A DNA stretch of 64,000 bases from Pseudoflavonifractor gallinarum (GCF_014982855.1 NZ_JADCKF010000012.1:52942-116941); one strand, 5' to 3'; shown: positions 33,463-42,229, counted from the stretch's first letter. A program made the numbers and translations. Notes: generated by a model not told the origin, from the sequence alone.

Positions 33463-34545
33463 TTAGTTGTGAGATTCGCTGGGATCGTATGCGCCCAGCT
33501 CTCTTGCGGCTTTTAGCATGGCATAAAAATTGGCTGGCGGGGTCAGGTAACTGATGGTACACTCAGGCGTAAGCACAAAGCCGCCGGGGAAATACTTCAT
33601 TTTCTTTAAAATAGCCGCGCATTCCGCATAAACTTCTTCCGGCGTTCCATTTTGAAGGGTAATGCTGCGTACGTTTCCGCCCAAAATAAAATCAGGGCCC
33701 ATGACTTTTCCCAGATACTCCAAATCGGTCTCGGCGCCCACCGTAATCAGAGTTCTTCCGTGGAAGGGGATGTTTGCCTTGATGATGGGAAGATTTTTAT
33801 CATGACGGCCGCACAGATGCAGGCCCGTAATGGGGATCTTCCACTCCCGATACGTTTCAAAGATCTCCACCAGATAGGGCAGACAAAAGGTTTCAAACTG
33901 GCGCGGGGAGAGAAGTGCATTGGACTCCAATGGACAGGCCATTCCGGCGCCCAGAGGTTCTGGTCCAAACTCATCCAGGTATGCCTGAGCCAAAAAATAG
34001 ATATAATCCGTGGCAAAACGCATGAGGCGGTGGACCAGCTCGGGTTTCTTGATCATCCAGCGGACCAGATTTTCTGCGCCGACCAAGTACTGCACCACAC
34101 TGGTGGGGGAACCGGCAAATACAGAGACGCCCTCTCCGTTGCAGTAGCAGATCCGGTTGAACTCCAGGATGCGTTTGGCATCAAATGTCTCATCAATGCT
34201 GCGCGGCAGGGTGAGCTTTTCCACATCGGCCTCTGTTGGAGCGGCCAAGCGGGACGCATAGGGCAGAGAAAGCCGGGGCTCCTGCGGAATGACGACCTCG
34301 CCACCTGGAAAATCTCCGGCGATTCCAGAGGAGACGTCATAGCATTTTCCACCGTCATAGCCGAACAGTTCCTGACACCAGATTTGGCTGCGGTATGCAT
34401 TCTCGGGGAAATTATACCACTCGTAAGTTGACATTCCGCACATGACACCGGCAAAGGCCTCCATATGGGGGATGACCGGGACCCGGTCCGGTCGCTTTCC
34501 TGCAAACAGACATGCCATGCGTTCGCTGCTCGTCATTCTATCCAT
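33463..34545 (-). CDS. URO-D/MtaA-like methyltransferase family protein (third copy)
   Basis: The 360-residue protein belongs to the uroporphyrinogen decarboxylase superfamily that includes corrinoid:coenzyme methyltransferases (MtaA, MtbA, CmuA). His243-Leu-Cys245-Gly (HLCG) and a later Cys329 in TPEC match the zinc-binding HxC...C pattern of the methyltransferases rather than the haem enzyme. It starts 15 bases after the amino-acid transporter ATPase gene and closes the operon. In a locus with a corrinoid protein it probably moves a methyl group to or from that protein; donor and acceptor are unknown. True haem biosynthesis is unlikely here. Confidence 0.82.
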   Translation of the reverse strand: MDRMTSSERMACLFAGKRPDRVPVIPHMEAFAGVMCGMSTYEWYNFPENAYRSQIWCQELFGYDGGKCYDVSSGIAGDFPGGEVVIPQEPRLSLPYASRLAAPTEADVEKLTLPRSIDETFDAKRILEFNRICYCNGEGVSVFAGSPTSVVQYLVGAENLVRWMIKKPELVHRLMRFATDYIYFLAQAYLDEFGPEPLGAGMACPLESNALLSPRQFETFCLPYLVEIFETYREWKIPITGLHLCGRHDKNLPIIKANIPFHGRTLITVGAETDLEYLGKVMGPDFILGGNVRSITLQNGTPEEVYAECAAILKKMKYFPGGFVLTPECTISYLTPPANFYAMLKAARELGAYDPSESHN

Positions 34546-34560
34546 TGTTCCCTCCTATGG

Positions 34561-35313
34561 TCATTGGTCGGAGATGGGCTGATGCTCCATGATGTTGAGA
34601 AATTGACGAATGCGCTCTTGCTTTGGGTGGTCCAGAATCTCATCGGGCCGACCATCGGCGGCAATCTCGCCGCCGTCCATAAAGAGCACACGACTGGCCA
34701 CACTGCGTGCAAAGCCGATCTCATGGGTTACCACCAGCATGGTGGACCCCTCACGAGCCAGCTCCTGCATGACACGCAGGACTTCTCCAACCAGCTCAGG
34801 GTCCAGCGCTGAGGTCGGTTCATCAAAGAGAATGACATCCGGATTTACGGCCAATGCACGGGCGATGGCCACACGCTGCTGCTGTCCGCCGGATAGCTTT
34901 GAGGGATAGAAGTCTTTCCGCTCCTCCATCCCCACTTTCTGGAGCAGCTTGAGGGCGGTTTCCATCGCCTCGGACTTGGGGCGTCGGTGGACCGTGATCA
35001 GTGCTTCGGCTACATTTTCCAACGCAGTCATGTTTCGAAACAGATTGTAATTTTGGAATACCATGGCCAGGTGTTTTCGCAGGGCAAGTACATCCTGCTT
35101 CCGGTACTTCTGCGCATCCACCCGCACATCACCCACGGTTATAATGCCGCTGGTGGGGGTGACCAGGTAATTCAAACAGCGCAGCAGGGTGGATTTTCCG
35201 GTGCCGGAAGGCCCCAGTATGGCAACCACATCGCCCTGCTCGATGCGCAGGTTGATGTCCTTCAATACCTGCGTGGGTCCAAAATTTTTATAGAGATGTT
35301 CAATTTGAATCAT
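34561..35313 (-). CDS. Polar amino-acid ABC transporter ATP-binding protein
   Basis: The 250-residue ATPase is of the GlnQ/HisP family: Walker [10 protein letters not shown] (about 35-43), Q-loop MVFQNYNLF, signature LSGGQQQR, Walker [14 protein letters not shown] and the switch histidine in VTHEIGFA. It pairs with the permease encoded nine bases upstream and the binding protein beyond it. It lies between corrinoid-locus genes on the same strand, so the imported substrate probably feeds the methyl-transfer reaction. Confidence 0.93.
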   Translation of the reverse strand: MIQIEHLYKNFGPTQVLKDINLRIEQGDVVAILGPSGTGKSTLLRCLNYLVTPTSGIITVGDVRVDAQKYRKQDVLALRKHLAMVFQNYNLFRNMTALENVAEALITVHRRPKSEAMETALKLLQKVGMEERKDFYPSKLSGGQQQRVAIARALAVNPDVILFDEPTSALDPELVGEVLRVMQELAREGSTMLVVTHEIGFARSVASRVLFMDGGEIAADGRPDEILDHPKQERIRQFLNIMEHQPISDQ

Positions 35314-35322
35314 TTTATTTCC

Positions 35323-35994
35323 TCACTGATAGACATTCAGAGCTTTTTCCAGTTTGCGCTGGAGAAAACTGAGGATGATAGAAAGAATCCAATAGATTAT
35401 GGCCACATCCAAATAAATCTCGAAGAAATTGAACTGACGGCTGCCCTCGTAAATACCGCAGGCCATCATTTCGGTGACACCGATCGTAAATGCGATGGAG
35501 GTTCCCTTGATCAGATCGATCAGGGAATTAAACAGGGAAGGCAATGCCACCCGCATGGCTTGGGGGAATACAATGCGGCGCATGTATTGCAATTTGCTCA
35601 TGCACAGCGATTCGGCCGCCTCGATCTGGCCCTGATCTACCGATGCAAAGGAAGCGCGGATCGTCTCGGACATATAGGCGCCGCTGTTCAGCGCCAGGGT
35701 AACCACGACGGCGTAGGTGGGGGAGAGTTTGGTCAAAAATTGATTTAAGGTAAAAATACCAAAGTAAACCAGAAAGAGCTGTGTAATCAGGGGAGTACCG
35801 CGGAAAAAGGAGACGTATAGCTGTACCAGGGGGGAGAGAATGGCGATTTTGAAATAGCGGATGAAGGCCAGCACAAGGGCGAGCGCAAAGGCGAGGACCA
35901 GTGCCAGTACGGAAAGAAACAGCGTGACCTTCGTAGCATCCAATAGGGTAGGGAACACTTCTACCATATATACAAGGTCCAATTGGTCAAACAA
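35323..35994 (-). CDS. Polar amino-acid ABC transporter permease
   Basis: The roughly 223-residue permease is of the HisM/GlnP type with about five hydrophobic segments. It carries the motifs SFFRGTPLITQLFLVYFG and YMSETIRASFASVDQGQIEAAESL, the latter being the ATPase-contact EAA loop. The start is taken as TTG 35994 because GAGGGGG stands nine bases upstream; an ATG at 35967 would truncate the N-terminus. The open frame continues to 36063, but that part lies in the terminator hairpin. It is 9 bases from the ATPase gene. Confidence 0.9.
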   Translation of the reverse strand: MFDQLDLVYMVEVFPTLLDATKVTLFLSVLALVLAFALALVLAFIRYFKIAILSPLVQLYVSFFRGTPLITQLFLVYFGIFTLNQFLTKLSPTYAVVVTLALNSGAYMSETIRASFASVDQGQIEAAESLCMSKLQYMRRIVFPQAMRVALPSLFNSLIDLIKGTSIAFTIGVTEMMACGIYEGSRQFNFFEIYLDVAIIYWILSIILSFLQRKLEKALNVYQ

Positions 35995-36037
35995 AACGGG
36001 ATACCCCCTCAATCCATCCAGATATAAGCTAGAAAAG

Positions 36038-36066
36038 CGGGTGGGACAATGATTTTGTCCCACCCG
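36038..36066 (-). terminator. Hairpin/attenuator between binding protein and permease
   Basis: CGGGTGGGACAA and TTGTCCCACCCG are perfect 12-bp arms around a 5-base loop, followed on the minus strand by CTTTTCT. It probably stops most transcripts after the binding-protein gene, giving more binding protein than permease and ATPase. Confidence 0.8.
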
Positions 36067-36095
36067 TTTGTAGTGTGCTCAGTCGTTGAACGCGC

Positions 36096-36944
36096 TTACG
36101 CTTCGGGCTGCTCCGTCACGTCCGCCCCAAACCATTTGATAGACAGCTCTGCCAGGCTGCCATCTTCGCGCATGTCGTTGATGGTATCGTTTGCCATCTG
36201 GCGCAGGTCCTCATTGGTACCCTTGAGGAAGGGGAAGATATCGGTTTCGGTGATTCCGTTATAACCGCTGACCTTCAGTCCGGAGACATCGCCGTTCTTG
36301 ATCAGGTAAGAACCCTGGGGGATGGAGATGCCGACCGCATCCAGACGGCCCAGACGCACATCCTCATAGGCGGCTGCCGTGTTGGAGTAGATCACCTGCT
36401 CGATTTTGCCCTCGGGATCTGCCTCGTTGTACATATCGATATCGACGCTGCCGGCGATGACACCCACGCTCTTGCCGAAAAGGTCCTCAATGCTGTTGAC
36501 ATCGTCGCTGTTTTCATTGATGAACCATCCGCCGGGGCTGTACATATAGGGATCGGAGAAGTCATACTTCTCTGCACGCTCTTCCGTAGCGCTGACCTGG
36601 CAGAGGATCGTGTCGATCTTTCCAGTGTCCAGCATCGTAAAGAGACCGGCTACATCGCTGGAAATGGTATACTCCAGCTCCAGATTGTTGCGCTCGGCAA
36701 TCTCCTTCCAGATATCGACCTCATAGCCGACCAGCTCGTCGCCCTCCATATAATTGAAGGGAACGTGGGCGCCATAGGCACCAATGCGGACGACCTTGCT
36801 CTCCCCATTGTTCGTCGCTTCTGCGGAGGGAGCGGGGGTAGCGGAAGTGGCGGGAGGAGTGGACTGGGAGGCACTGGAATTCGAGCAGCCAGCCAGAGCG
36901 GCTACCATCATAGCCGCAATGCCAAGAGACAACATACGCTTCAT
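36096..36944 (-). CDS. Polar amino-acid ABC transporter substrate-binding lipoprotein
   Basis: The 282-residue protein has a lipoprotein signal with lipobox LAGC (Cys20), a Ser/Thr/Pro/Ala-rich linker and a type II binding domain (SBP_bac_3). The domain shows VRIGAYGAHVPFNYMEGDELVGYEVD, then DTGKIDTILCQVSATEERAEKYDF and a typical C-terminal IKWFGADVT. The usual ligand-binding Arg of amino-acid binders (xxR after SATEE) is present as EERAEKY. The start at 36944 follows GAAGG at twelve bases. The ligand may be a methylated amino acid or betaine given the corrinoid neighbours, but this is inference. Confidence 0.9.
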   Translation of the reverse strand: MKRMLSLGIAAMMVAALAGCSNSSASQSTPPATSATPAPSAEATNNGESKVVRIGAYGAHVPFNYMEGDELVGYEVDIWKEIAERNNLELEYTISSDVAGLFTMLDTGKIDTILCQVSATEERAEKYDFSDPYMYSPGGWFINENSDDVNSIEDLFGKSVGVIAGSVDIDMYNEADPEGKIEQVIYSNTAAAYEDVRLGRLDAVGISIPQGSYLIKNGDVSGLKVSGYNGITETDIFPFLKGTNEDLRQMANDTINDMREDGSLAELSIKWFGADVTEQPEA

Positions 36945-37094
36945 GTTCAGGAGAAACCTTCTTTCTTTCCAATTCAGACAATTTATTTTTGCCCCAAACA
37001 TCTTAGCATTCTTTTTTTTGCATTTTCCAATCATTTCTATCTATAATTGGGTGCATTCTAAATTGGCGATAGCTATAAAAGGAGCAGAGGGGTT

Positions 37095-37868
37095 CTAGTG
37101 AAGAAGCGGCTTGGAAGGCGCTTTCACACAGCGGCACAAAAGCCGGTTTGCGGCAGCACGTCCTGGAGGAAAGGCAGAAGTTTTGGTGAGATCTGCCATG
37201 GTTAACGGACAGACCATCAGAGCGGTGCGGTCTGCGCAGTACTCAGATGCGGCCTGTAAAAAAGGCAATGTGAATAACTGCAGGATTGCCTCGGTGTAAC
37301 GCGGTCCCAGAATCGTTCCGGTTCCAGCGGGGTCGGCATAGGAGATGGCATCAGCTCCGGCGCAGCAGATGGCCTCTACATATTCCAGCATCAGCGGAAC
37401 CAGTTGTTCCAGAAAAGCAGAGACAGCATCCGGCTGCTTTCGCCAGGTCCGGAACAGAGAGGAGAGATCCATCAGACAGCTTAACATGGAGATGGGGCCT
37501 GTGATTTGAAAGGCCACCTTATTTCCGGTGCGGTGTAATTCCTGACAGGCCGCCAACAGATGCTGGATTTCCGGGGTGTGCACAAAGGAGCGCAGGGGAA
37601 TTTGGGAGAGTGTCTCGTATACATAGCGCCCGGGGCGTGGACCGGCCGCAGCATCCGCTGGCAGAATGTCCGCCCCCAGTGCCTTTGCCTCTACGGTGTG
37701 ACAAAAGGGGAGAATGGCGTATCCGGTACCAGTCGTTTCCCCCATTGCCTGTGCAAGACGGGCAATGGTTGTTTCATTCTCATAGATGCTGCTTGCCTTG
37801 ATTCCCAAAGAGGAGAGCATTTCTTCGGAGATCAGATATTGATCTCGCTGACAACAATATTCCTGCAT
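37095..37868 (-). CDS. URO-D/MtaA-like protein, C-terminally shortened (second copy)
   Basis: The roughly 257-residue protein aligns by eye with the first URO-D gene through the barrel core (for example FQITGPISMLSCLMDLSSLF and AGADAISYADPAGTGTILGPRY). It ends about 70 residues early. Where the paralogue has VHICGRLH it reads LMVCPLTMADLT, so the zinc-binding HxCG pair and the final Cys are missing. It starts four bases after the first copy's stop, within one operon. It may be a non-catalytic partner, or the C-terminus may have been lost by mutation. No obvious remnant follows before 36944. Confidence 0.7.
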   Translation of the reverse strand: MQEYCCQRDQYLISEEMLSSLGIKASSIYENETTIARLAQAMGETTGTGYAILPFCHTVEAKALGADILPADAAAGPRPGRYVYETLSQIPLRSFVHTPEIQHLLAACQELHRTGNKVAFQITGPISMLSCLMDLSSLFRTWRKQPDAVSAFLEQLVPLMLEYVEAICCAGADAISYADPAGTGTILGPRYTEAILQLFTLPFLQAASEYCADRTALMVCPLTMADLTKTSAFPPGRAAANRLLCRCVKAPSKPLLH

Positions 37869-37872
37869 TCTC

Positions 37873-38856
37873 TTACGAACCCGTCCTTTTGTATGTCTGG
37901 ACAGTCTGTACCATTGCCTGGATATTTTGAAAAGGGGCAGTGACCGGCAGACCACATGCGGGGGAAACAATGTCGACCCCGTTCTTGAGTGCGGTCTTGG
38001 TCAGGGCAGCCACCCATTCGGGCTGCATCGTTCCCAGCGCGTGCGTGCTGATGTTGCCCATGACCGCTTTGCTGCCCAAATAAGGCCTGATTTCCTCCGG
38101 CTGGACCATGGCATCAAAACTGAACACGTCACAGTGAATCTGATCCAACAGCCCGTAAATACTGTGGAGCCTTCCGCAAATATGGACGATTTTTACCGGG
38201 GCCTCCACTGCGTCCAGAATTTGATTGATATAAGGCAGCGCATAGGTTTGAAAATGGCGGGCGCCCAAAATCTCACCGGTGCCACTGGGCTCGGAAATGC
38301 AGAGGACATCTGCTCCGGCCTCGATCTGTGCTCTGGCGTAACGGATGAGCTCGTGGGTGATCCTTTCCAGTAAATGGACACAGGTCTCCGGACTTTTCCT
38401 CATTTCCTTCAGCAGCGCCGTCATATCGACCAGAGTTCCGGCCACGCTGACGGGTCCGGTCACATTGCCGATTGTGGGAACGCCGTCATTTTCCTGCTTC
38501 AACATGCGGATTGCCTCCAGCACACAGTGCGGACGCCCCTGGGTCAGATCTATGGAGGTCAGACGGTCGGCTTCCCCGGAGGAGTGGAGCGGGCTGTATG
38601 TGACGTGCGGCTCCACATGTGCGCCGCCCAGGTCCACGACAGCCCCCATGGCCTCCGCTTCTACCGTCATGCAAAACGGCACGCCGTAATTCTCAAAGCC
38701 GCCGTTTTGCCGCATGACTTTGGCCAGGGCGGCCATTTTTTGAGGATCGCAATGTGCCTCTGGCCAGAAGCTGTTTGCGGCTTCCATCGCTTCGTCTACG
38801 ATCATGTTCATCATGCCGCCCGGGCAAATACAAGGGGGACGATCTGTCGTCCCCAC
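37873..38856 (-). CDS. URO-D/MtaA-like methyltransferase (first copy), possible 5' frameshift
   Basis: This protein of about 327 residues is an MtaA/MtbA-type member of the URO-D superfamily. His225-Ile-Cys227-Gly and Cys301 in SPACGL reproduce the HxC...C zinc site of corrinoid methyltransferases. The annotated start, GTG 38856, has no Shine-Dalgarno site. The in-frame sequence upstream (residues reading SYIQRLQDAAH) still looks like the protein. A well-placed ATG at 38900 is one base out of frame across a run of four A residues (38893-38896), so a one-base loss or a sequence error is suspected. It follows the corrinoid protein gene and precedes the shortened second copy. Confidence 0.82.
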   Translation of the reverse strand: MGTTDRPPCICPGGMMNMIVDEAMEAANSFWPEAHCDPQKMAALAKVMRQNGGFENYGVPFCMTVEAEAMGAVVDLGGAHVEPHVTYSPLHSSGEADRLTSIDLTQGRPHCVLEAIRMLKQENDGVPTIGNVTGPVSVAGTLVDMTALLKEMRKSPETCVHLLERITHELIRYARAQIEAGADVLCISEPSGTGEILGARHFQTYALPYINQILDAVEAPVKIVHICGRLHSIYGLLDQIHCDVFSFDAMVQPEEIRPYLGSKAVMGNISTHALGTMQPEWVAALTKTALKNGVDIVSPACGLPVTAPFQNIQAMVQTVQTYKRTGS

Positions 38857-38907
38857 ATGAGCGGCGTCTTGAAGGCGCTGGATGTAAGACTGTTTTCCAT
38901 CCGATGC

Positions 38908-39555
38908 TCACCCTACCAGACGTGCGACCAGTTTGACCGCTTCCGTTGCACTGCTGGAATATCCGTCCGCTCCAATCCGCTCTGCAAATGCGGGGGAGAT
39001 CGGAGCCCCTCCCACAATGACTTTGACCTGACTGCGCAGACCGGCGGACGTAAGGGCTTCAATGACCTGACGCATATAGTCCATGGAGGTCGACATCAGG
39101 GTGGACATCGCCACCACCTGGGCATTTTCCTCTTTTACGGCGGAGACAAAGCGGTCGGCGGGCACGTCGCGCCCCAAATCCACCAGTGTATATCCGGCCG
39201 ATTCCAACATGATTTTGACTAGATTTTTACCAATATCATGGGTATCTCCCTGAACGACGCCAATGATGATTTTGCACGGTTGCTTTTCCGACTCCTGTGG
39301 AAGCAGGGGACGCAATACCTCCAGGCCGTTGTACATCGCGCTGGAGCAAATGAGCATTTCCGGGATGAAATATTCTTCCTCATCATAGAGCGTGGCGGCG
39401 CGGTTCATTCCGTCCACCAATCCAAGAAGAATGCCGTCTACCGGGTCATAGCCCTGGGAGGCGTACATGCGGGCCACATCCGCGACGGTGTCATCTTCCA
39501 TTTCCAGTACACAGCGGGAAAGTTCCTTTAAAAGTCCCTCTTTACTGGTATCCAT
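38908..39555 (-). CDS. Corrinoid (B12-binding) methyl-carrier protein
   Basis: The 215-residue protein has an N-terminal helical cap domain (about 5-85) and a C-terminal cobalamin-binding Rossmann domain. The base-off/His-on motif GDTHDIGKN has His106 as the lower cobalt ligand, and a later GGAP segment contacts the nucleotide tail. It belongs to the MtaC/MtbC/MttC group that shuttles methyl groups between a substrate-specific methyltransferase and an acceptor methyltransferase. It is the first gene of the minus-strand operon, facing the reductive activase. No MttB-, MtaB- or MtbB-type partner is in the window. Confidence 0.93.
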   Translation of the reverse strand: MDTSKEGLLKELSRCVLEMEDDTVADVARMYASQGYDPVDGILLGLVDGMNRAATLYDEEEYFIPEMLICSSAMYNGLEVLRPLLPQESEKQPCKIIIGVVQGDTHDIGKNLVKIMLESAGYTLVDLGRDVPADRFVSAVKEENAQVVAMSTLMSTSMDYMRQVIEALTSAGLRSQVKVIVGGAPISPAFAERIGADGYSSSATEAVKLVARLVG

Positions 39556-39833
39556 AAGGCGGTCTTCCTTTCTCTGGTTCCGCGGCAGCGTGCCGCAAGC
39601 GATGGTTGCATTTTAAGTTCATCCTAGCAAACTGTTACGATACTGTACAATTTGTTTTATAAATATTAACAGCTTATTTTATAAGAAATTTCGATAAAAA
39701 TGGGCTGCGGACTCCTTTTTTGACCGGACTGATGGCCCTCGATTGATAACCGCCGGCGGAATCCCTAAAATAGCTACAGATCGTCAGAGCGATGTAGCAA
39801 TATACAGAAAAATTATCCCATCGGGAGGTTACC
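39556..39833. promoter_or_regulatory. Divergent control region of the corrinoid locus
   Basis: The 278-base gap between the corrinoid-protein and activase genes is AT-rich in its middle and has no open frame worth calling. Two TTTTATAA elements lie near 39655-39685. On the minus strand, TTGTAC and TAGGAT with an 18-base spacer near 39625-39655 form a possible promoter for the corrinoid operon. I saw no cobalamin-riboswitch box. Confidence 0.4.
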
Positions 39834-41300
39834 ATGCTGCGAGTCAATCCTACAGAAAGCAGTATTTTGGACCAGCTCCGGGTCCAGGGGATCCTATTGG
39901 AAAGCCCCTGCAATGGAAAAGGCGTATGCGGGAAATGCAAAGTTCGGATTTTGCGGGGAAATGCGGGGCCGCTCACAGAGACGGAGCGCAGCTTTCTTAC
40001 GATGGAAGAAATAGAACAGGGGATCCGTCTGGCCTGTATGGCGGTGCCGGTGGAGCCAGTGGATCTGGACCCGCTGGAGCTTTTGAAGACGGAACATACG
40101 CAAGTGCTTGGAAGCAGTGCCATGCCGGCGGTTTCCCTGCAGCCGGCAGTTACCGCGCAGCCTGTACCAAAGGACAGAGAGTGGAGCGGGAACTCGCTTG
40201 CAGAGACAATCTTACCGCCAGAGAAGCAGCCGGCCCTTACCCTGCTGCGTAGCCTTGCATCTCTGCCGGCGGATACCGAAGTGGAGGTCGTCTCCTATTT
40301 GGGGAGACCCGTGGACCTGATCCGGAGGACTCCGCTCTGGGGGATGGCGGTAGACCTGGGAACCACTACGGTGTCGGTCTCTCTGGTGGACCTGCGTACC
40401 GGGCAAGAAGTGTGTGAAGACGGCTTTGTCAATCCGCAGAAGGCGTTTGGACTGGATGTGCTCTCGCGGATTCAGTACACTTTGGAACATTCCACTGGAA
40501 TAGCGGACCTGCAGCGCACCATTGCAGAGGCGCTGCAGAGCTGTGCAGAACGGTTGAGCCATCAGGCGGGAGGGAGCGTCAGAGATATTTTTGAAGTCTC
40601 TGTGGCGGGAAATGCGACCATGATCCACCTGCTGTTGGGGGTCCACCCGGCTTCGCTCAGCCAGACGCCATTCCGTACGGTTTTTCGGGATGCCGTCACC
40701 GTGCCGGCAGCACAGGTTGGACTACACCTCCATCCGGAGGCCGTTCTCTACTGTCTTCCGGCCGTCTCCGCCTATATTGGGGGAGACATTGTGGCTGGTG
40801 CGTTGGCCGAACGGCTGGATGAGCGGGAAGACACGGTCTTTTTTGTGGATATCGGGACGAACGGCGAGATGATCCTGTGCCGCGATCATAAATTGGTGTC
40901 CTGTTCCTGTGCGGCAGGTCCGGCGCTGGAAGGTATGAACATCGGATGCGGCATGCGCGCTGCACAGGGGGCCATTCTCTCCGGATGTCAGTGCCTGTTG
41001 GATGAGTTGAAACTGCGTCTGGAGGAGATTGACCATGTACTGGTCGCCGGGCAATTTGGGCGCCATCTCTCCCCGGAGAGTCTGGTGGGGGCAGGCCTGC
41101 TGCCCCCTGCATTTGCGTCCAAAATTTCGTATGTAGGCAATTCTTCCCGGGCGGGGGCCACCATGTGCCTGCTCTCTCAGGCAGAGCGGCAGCGTGCGCA
41201 GAGGATGGCGCGAGCGATCTCCTATGTGGACTTGTCGACCAAGTCAGGGTATGAGTCCAGCTTCTTATCCTGCATGAGTTTTGATTTGAGGGCAGATTAA
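39834..41300 (+). CDS. Corrinoid protein reductive activase (RACo/RamA-like, DUF4445)
   Basis: The 488-residue protein starts with a plant-type 2Fe-2S ferredoxin domain (Cys26, Cys32, Cys35, Cys68). A variable linker follows, then an ASKHA-type ATPase domain with DLGTTTVSVSLVD near residue 175 and VDIGTNGEM near 335. Such enzymes use ATP to re-reduce inactive cob(II)alamin on corrinoid proteins to Co(I). It is shorter than typical RACo proteins of about 600 residues or more. It is divergent from the corrinoid protein it presumably serves. Its TAA stop touches the ATG of the CobW-type gene. Confidence 0.9.
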   Translation: MLRVNPTESSILDQLRVQGILLESPCNGKGVCGKCKVRILRGNAGPLTETERSFLTMEEIEQGIRLACMAVPVEPVDLDPLELLKTEHTQVLGSSAMPAVSLQPAVTAQPVPKDREWSGNSLAETILPPEKQPALTLLRSLASLPADTEVEVVSYLGRPVDLIRRTPLWGMAVDLGTTTVSVSLVDLRTGQEVCEDGFVNPQKAFGLDVLSRIQYTLEHSTGIADLQRTIAEALQSCAERLSHQAGGSVRDIFEVSVAGNATMIHLLLGVHPASLSQTPFRTVFRDAVTVPAAQVGLHLHPEAVLYCLPAVSAYIGGDIVAGALAERLDEREDTVFFVDIGTNGEMILCRDHKLVSCSCAAGPALEGMNIGCGMRAAQGAILSGCQCLLDELKLRLEEIDHVLVAGQFGRHLSPESLVGAGLLPPAFASKISYVGNSSRAGATMCLLSQAERQRAQRMARAISYVDLSTKSGYESSFLSCMSFDLRAD

Positions 41301-42221
41301 ATGGGAAAAATCATACTGGTATCTGGTTTTTTAGGGGCAGGGAAGACCACCTTTATTCGCCGCTTGCTGAATTGTACCGCCTCAGGTCAAAAAACGGCTC
41401 TGTTGGAAAATGAGTTTGGGACCTGCAGTGTGGATGACATTCTGCTTCAGCGCCGAGATCTTCCGGTGAGCACATTGGCCTTGGGGTGTATTTGCTGCTC
41501 TCTGTCTGGCGCTTTTGACCAGGCCATCCGTACGTTGGAGCACTCATACCATCCCGATCTGCTGGTGATAGAACCCTCTGGATTAGCGGAGTTGAGTATG
41601 CTGTTGAATACTTGCCGCAGCGTGTCGGATGAACTGGGGATAGCTCAGGTCAGGGCGATTACCATTGTCGATGCGGAGATGCATCAGACCTATGTGGAAG
41701 ATATGGGGATGTTTTATCTGGACCAGATTCGACATGCGGATGCCATTATCTGCAGCAAACTGGATCTGGTATCCCCGCAGACAGCCGGGGCTGTGTACAC
41801 TTCTCTGGTGGAAGAAAACCCTGACGCCCATATCTGGGCCTGTCCTTGGGATGCGCTTGATGTTTCAAGCGTTTTGGAACAGGTGTCGGGGGAAGGAACG
41901 TCCTGTGTGCCTGTGTCGGGACACGGACATGTGCATACAGCCGAACTGTTTACATCGGAGGTGTTTCATCCCTACCGGCCTCGCACGGCCGCGCATTGGA
42001 AGGAAGAGCTGATGAAACTGAGCGATCCTGCAAGGGGAGAAATCCTGCGCGCAAAAGGTTTTTTACCGCTGGAGGATGGTGCGTGGATACAGGCGGACTA
42101 TACCCCCGGGCATGTGTATCTGCATCCCTGGGGAGCGCCCTGTGAGAGCATCTTGACGGTGATCGGCCGGAATATGAATCGTTCGGCGCTCTCAGAGCAA
42201 TTTGAGAAAATAGAATCTTAA
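41301..42221 (+). CDS. CobW/COG0523-family G3E GTPase
   Basis: The 306-residue protein has the P-loop GFLGAGKTT (9-17), NEFG (37-40), the metal-binding CICC (63-66), EPSGLAE and the guanine-specificity SKLD. It also has a His-rich stretch (SGHGHVHTAE) before the C-terminal CobW_C domain. G3E GTPases deliver or insert metals (zinc, cobalt, nickel) into target proteins. Being joined to the corrinoid activase, it may help load zinc into the URO-D methyltransferases or assist cobalamin handling. This is inference. A terminator follows. Confidence 0.88.
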   Translation: MGKIILVSGFLGAGKTTFIRRLLNCTASGQKTALLENEFGTCSVDDILLQRRDLPVSTLALGCICCSLSGAFDQAIRTLEHSYHPDLLVIEPSGLAELSMLLNTCRSVSDELGIAQVRAITIVDAEMHQTYVEDMGMFYLDQIRHADAIICSKLDLVSPQTAGAVYTSLVEENPDAHIWACPWDALDVSSVLEQVSGEGTSCVPVSGHGHVHTAELFTSEVFHPYRPRTAAHWKEELMKLSDPARGEILRAKGFLPLEDGAWIQADYTPGHVYLHPWGAPCESILTVIGRNMNRSALSEQFEKIES

Positions 42222-42229
42222 ACAACAGA

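Noticed and set aside
33463..38856. Calling the three URO-D genes haem biosynthesis hemE
   Set aside because: Two have the HxCG...C zinc-site pattern of corrinoid methyltransferases, they sit with a corrinoid protein and activase, and no other haem gene is present.
39556..39833. A cobalamin riboswitch ahead of the corrinoid locus
   Set aside because: I searched by eye for the conserved B12-box and core pairing and did not see them. A covariance-model search would settle it.
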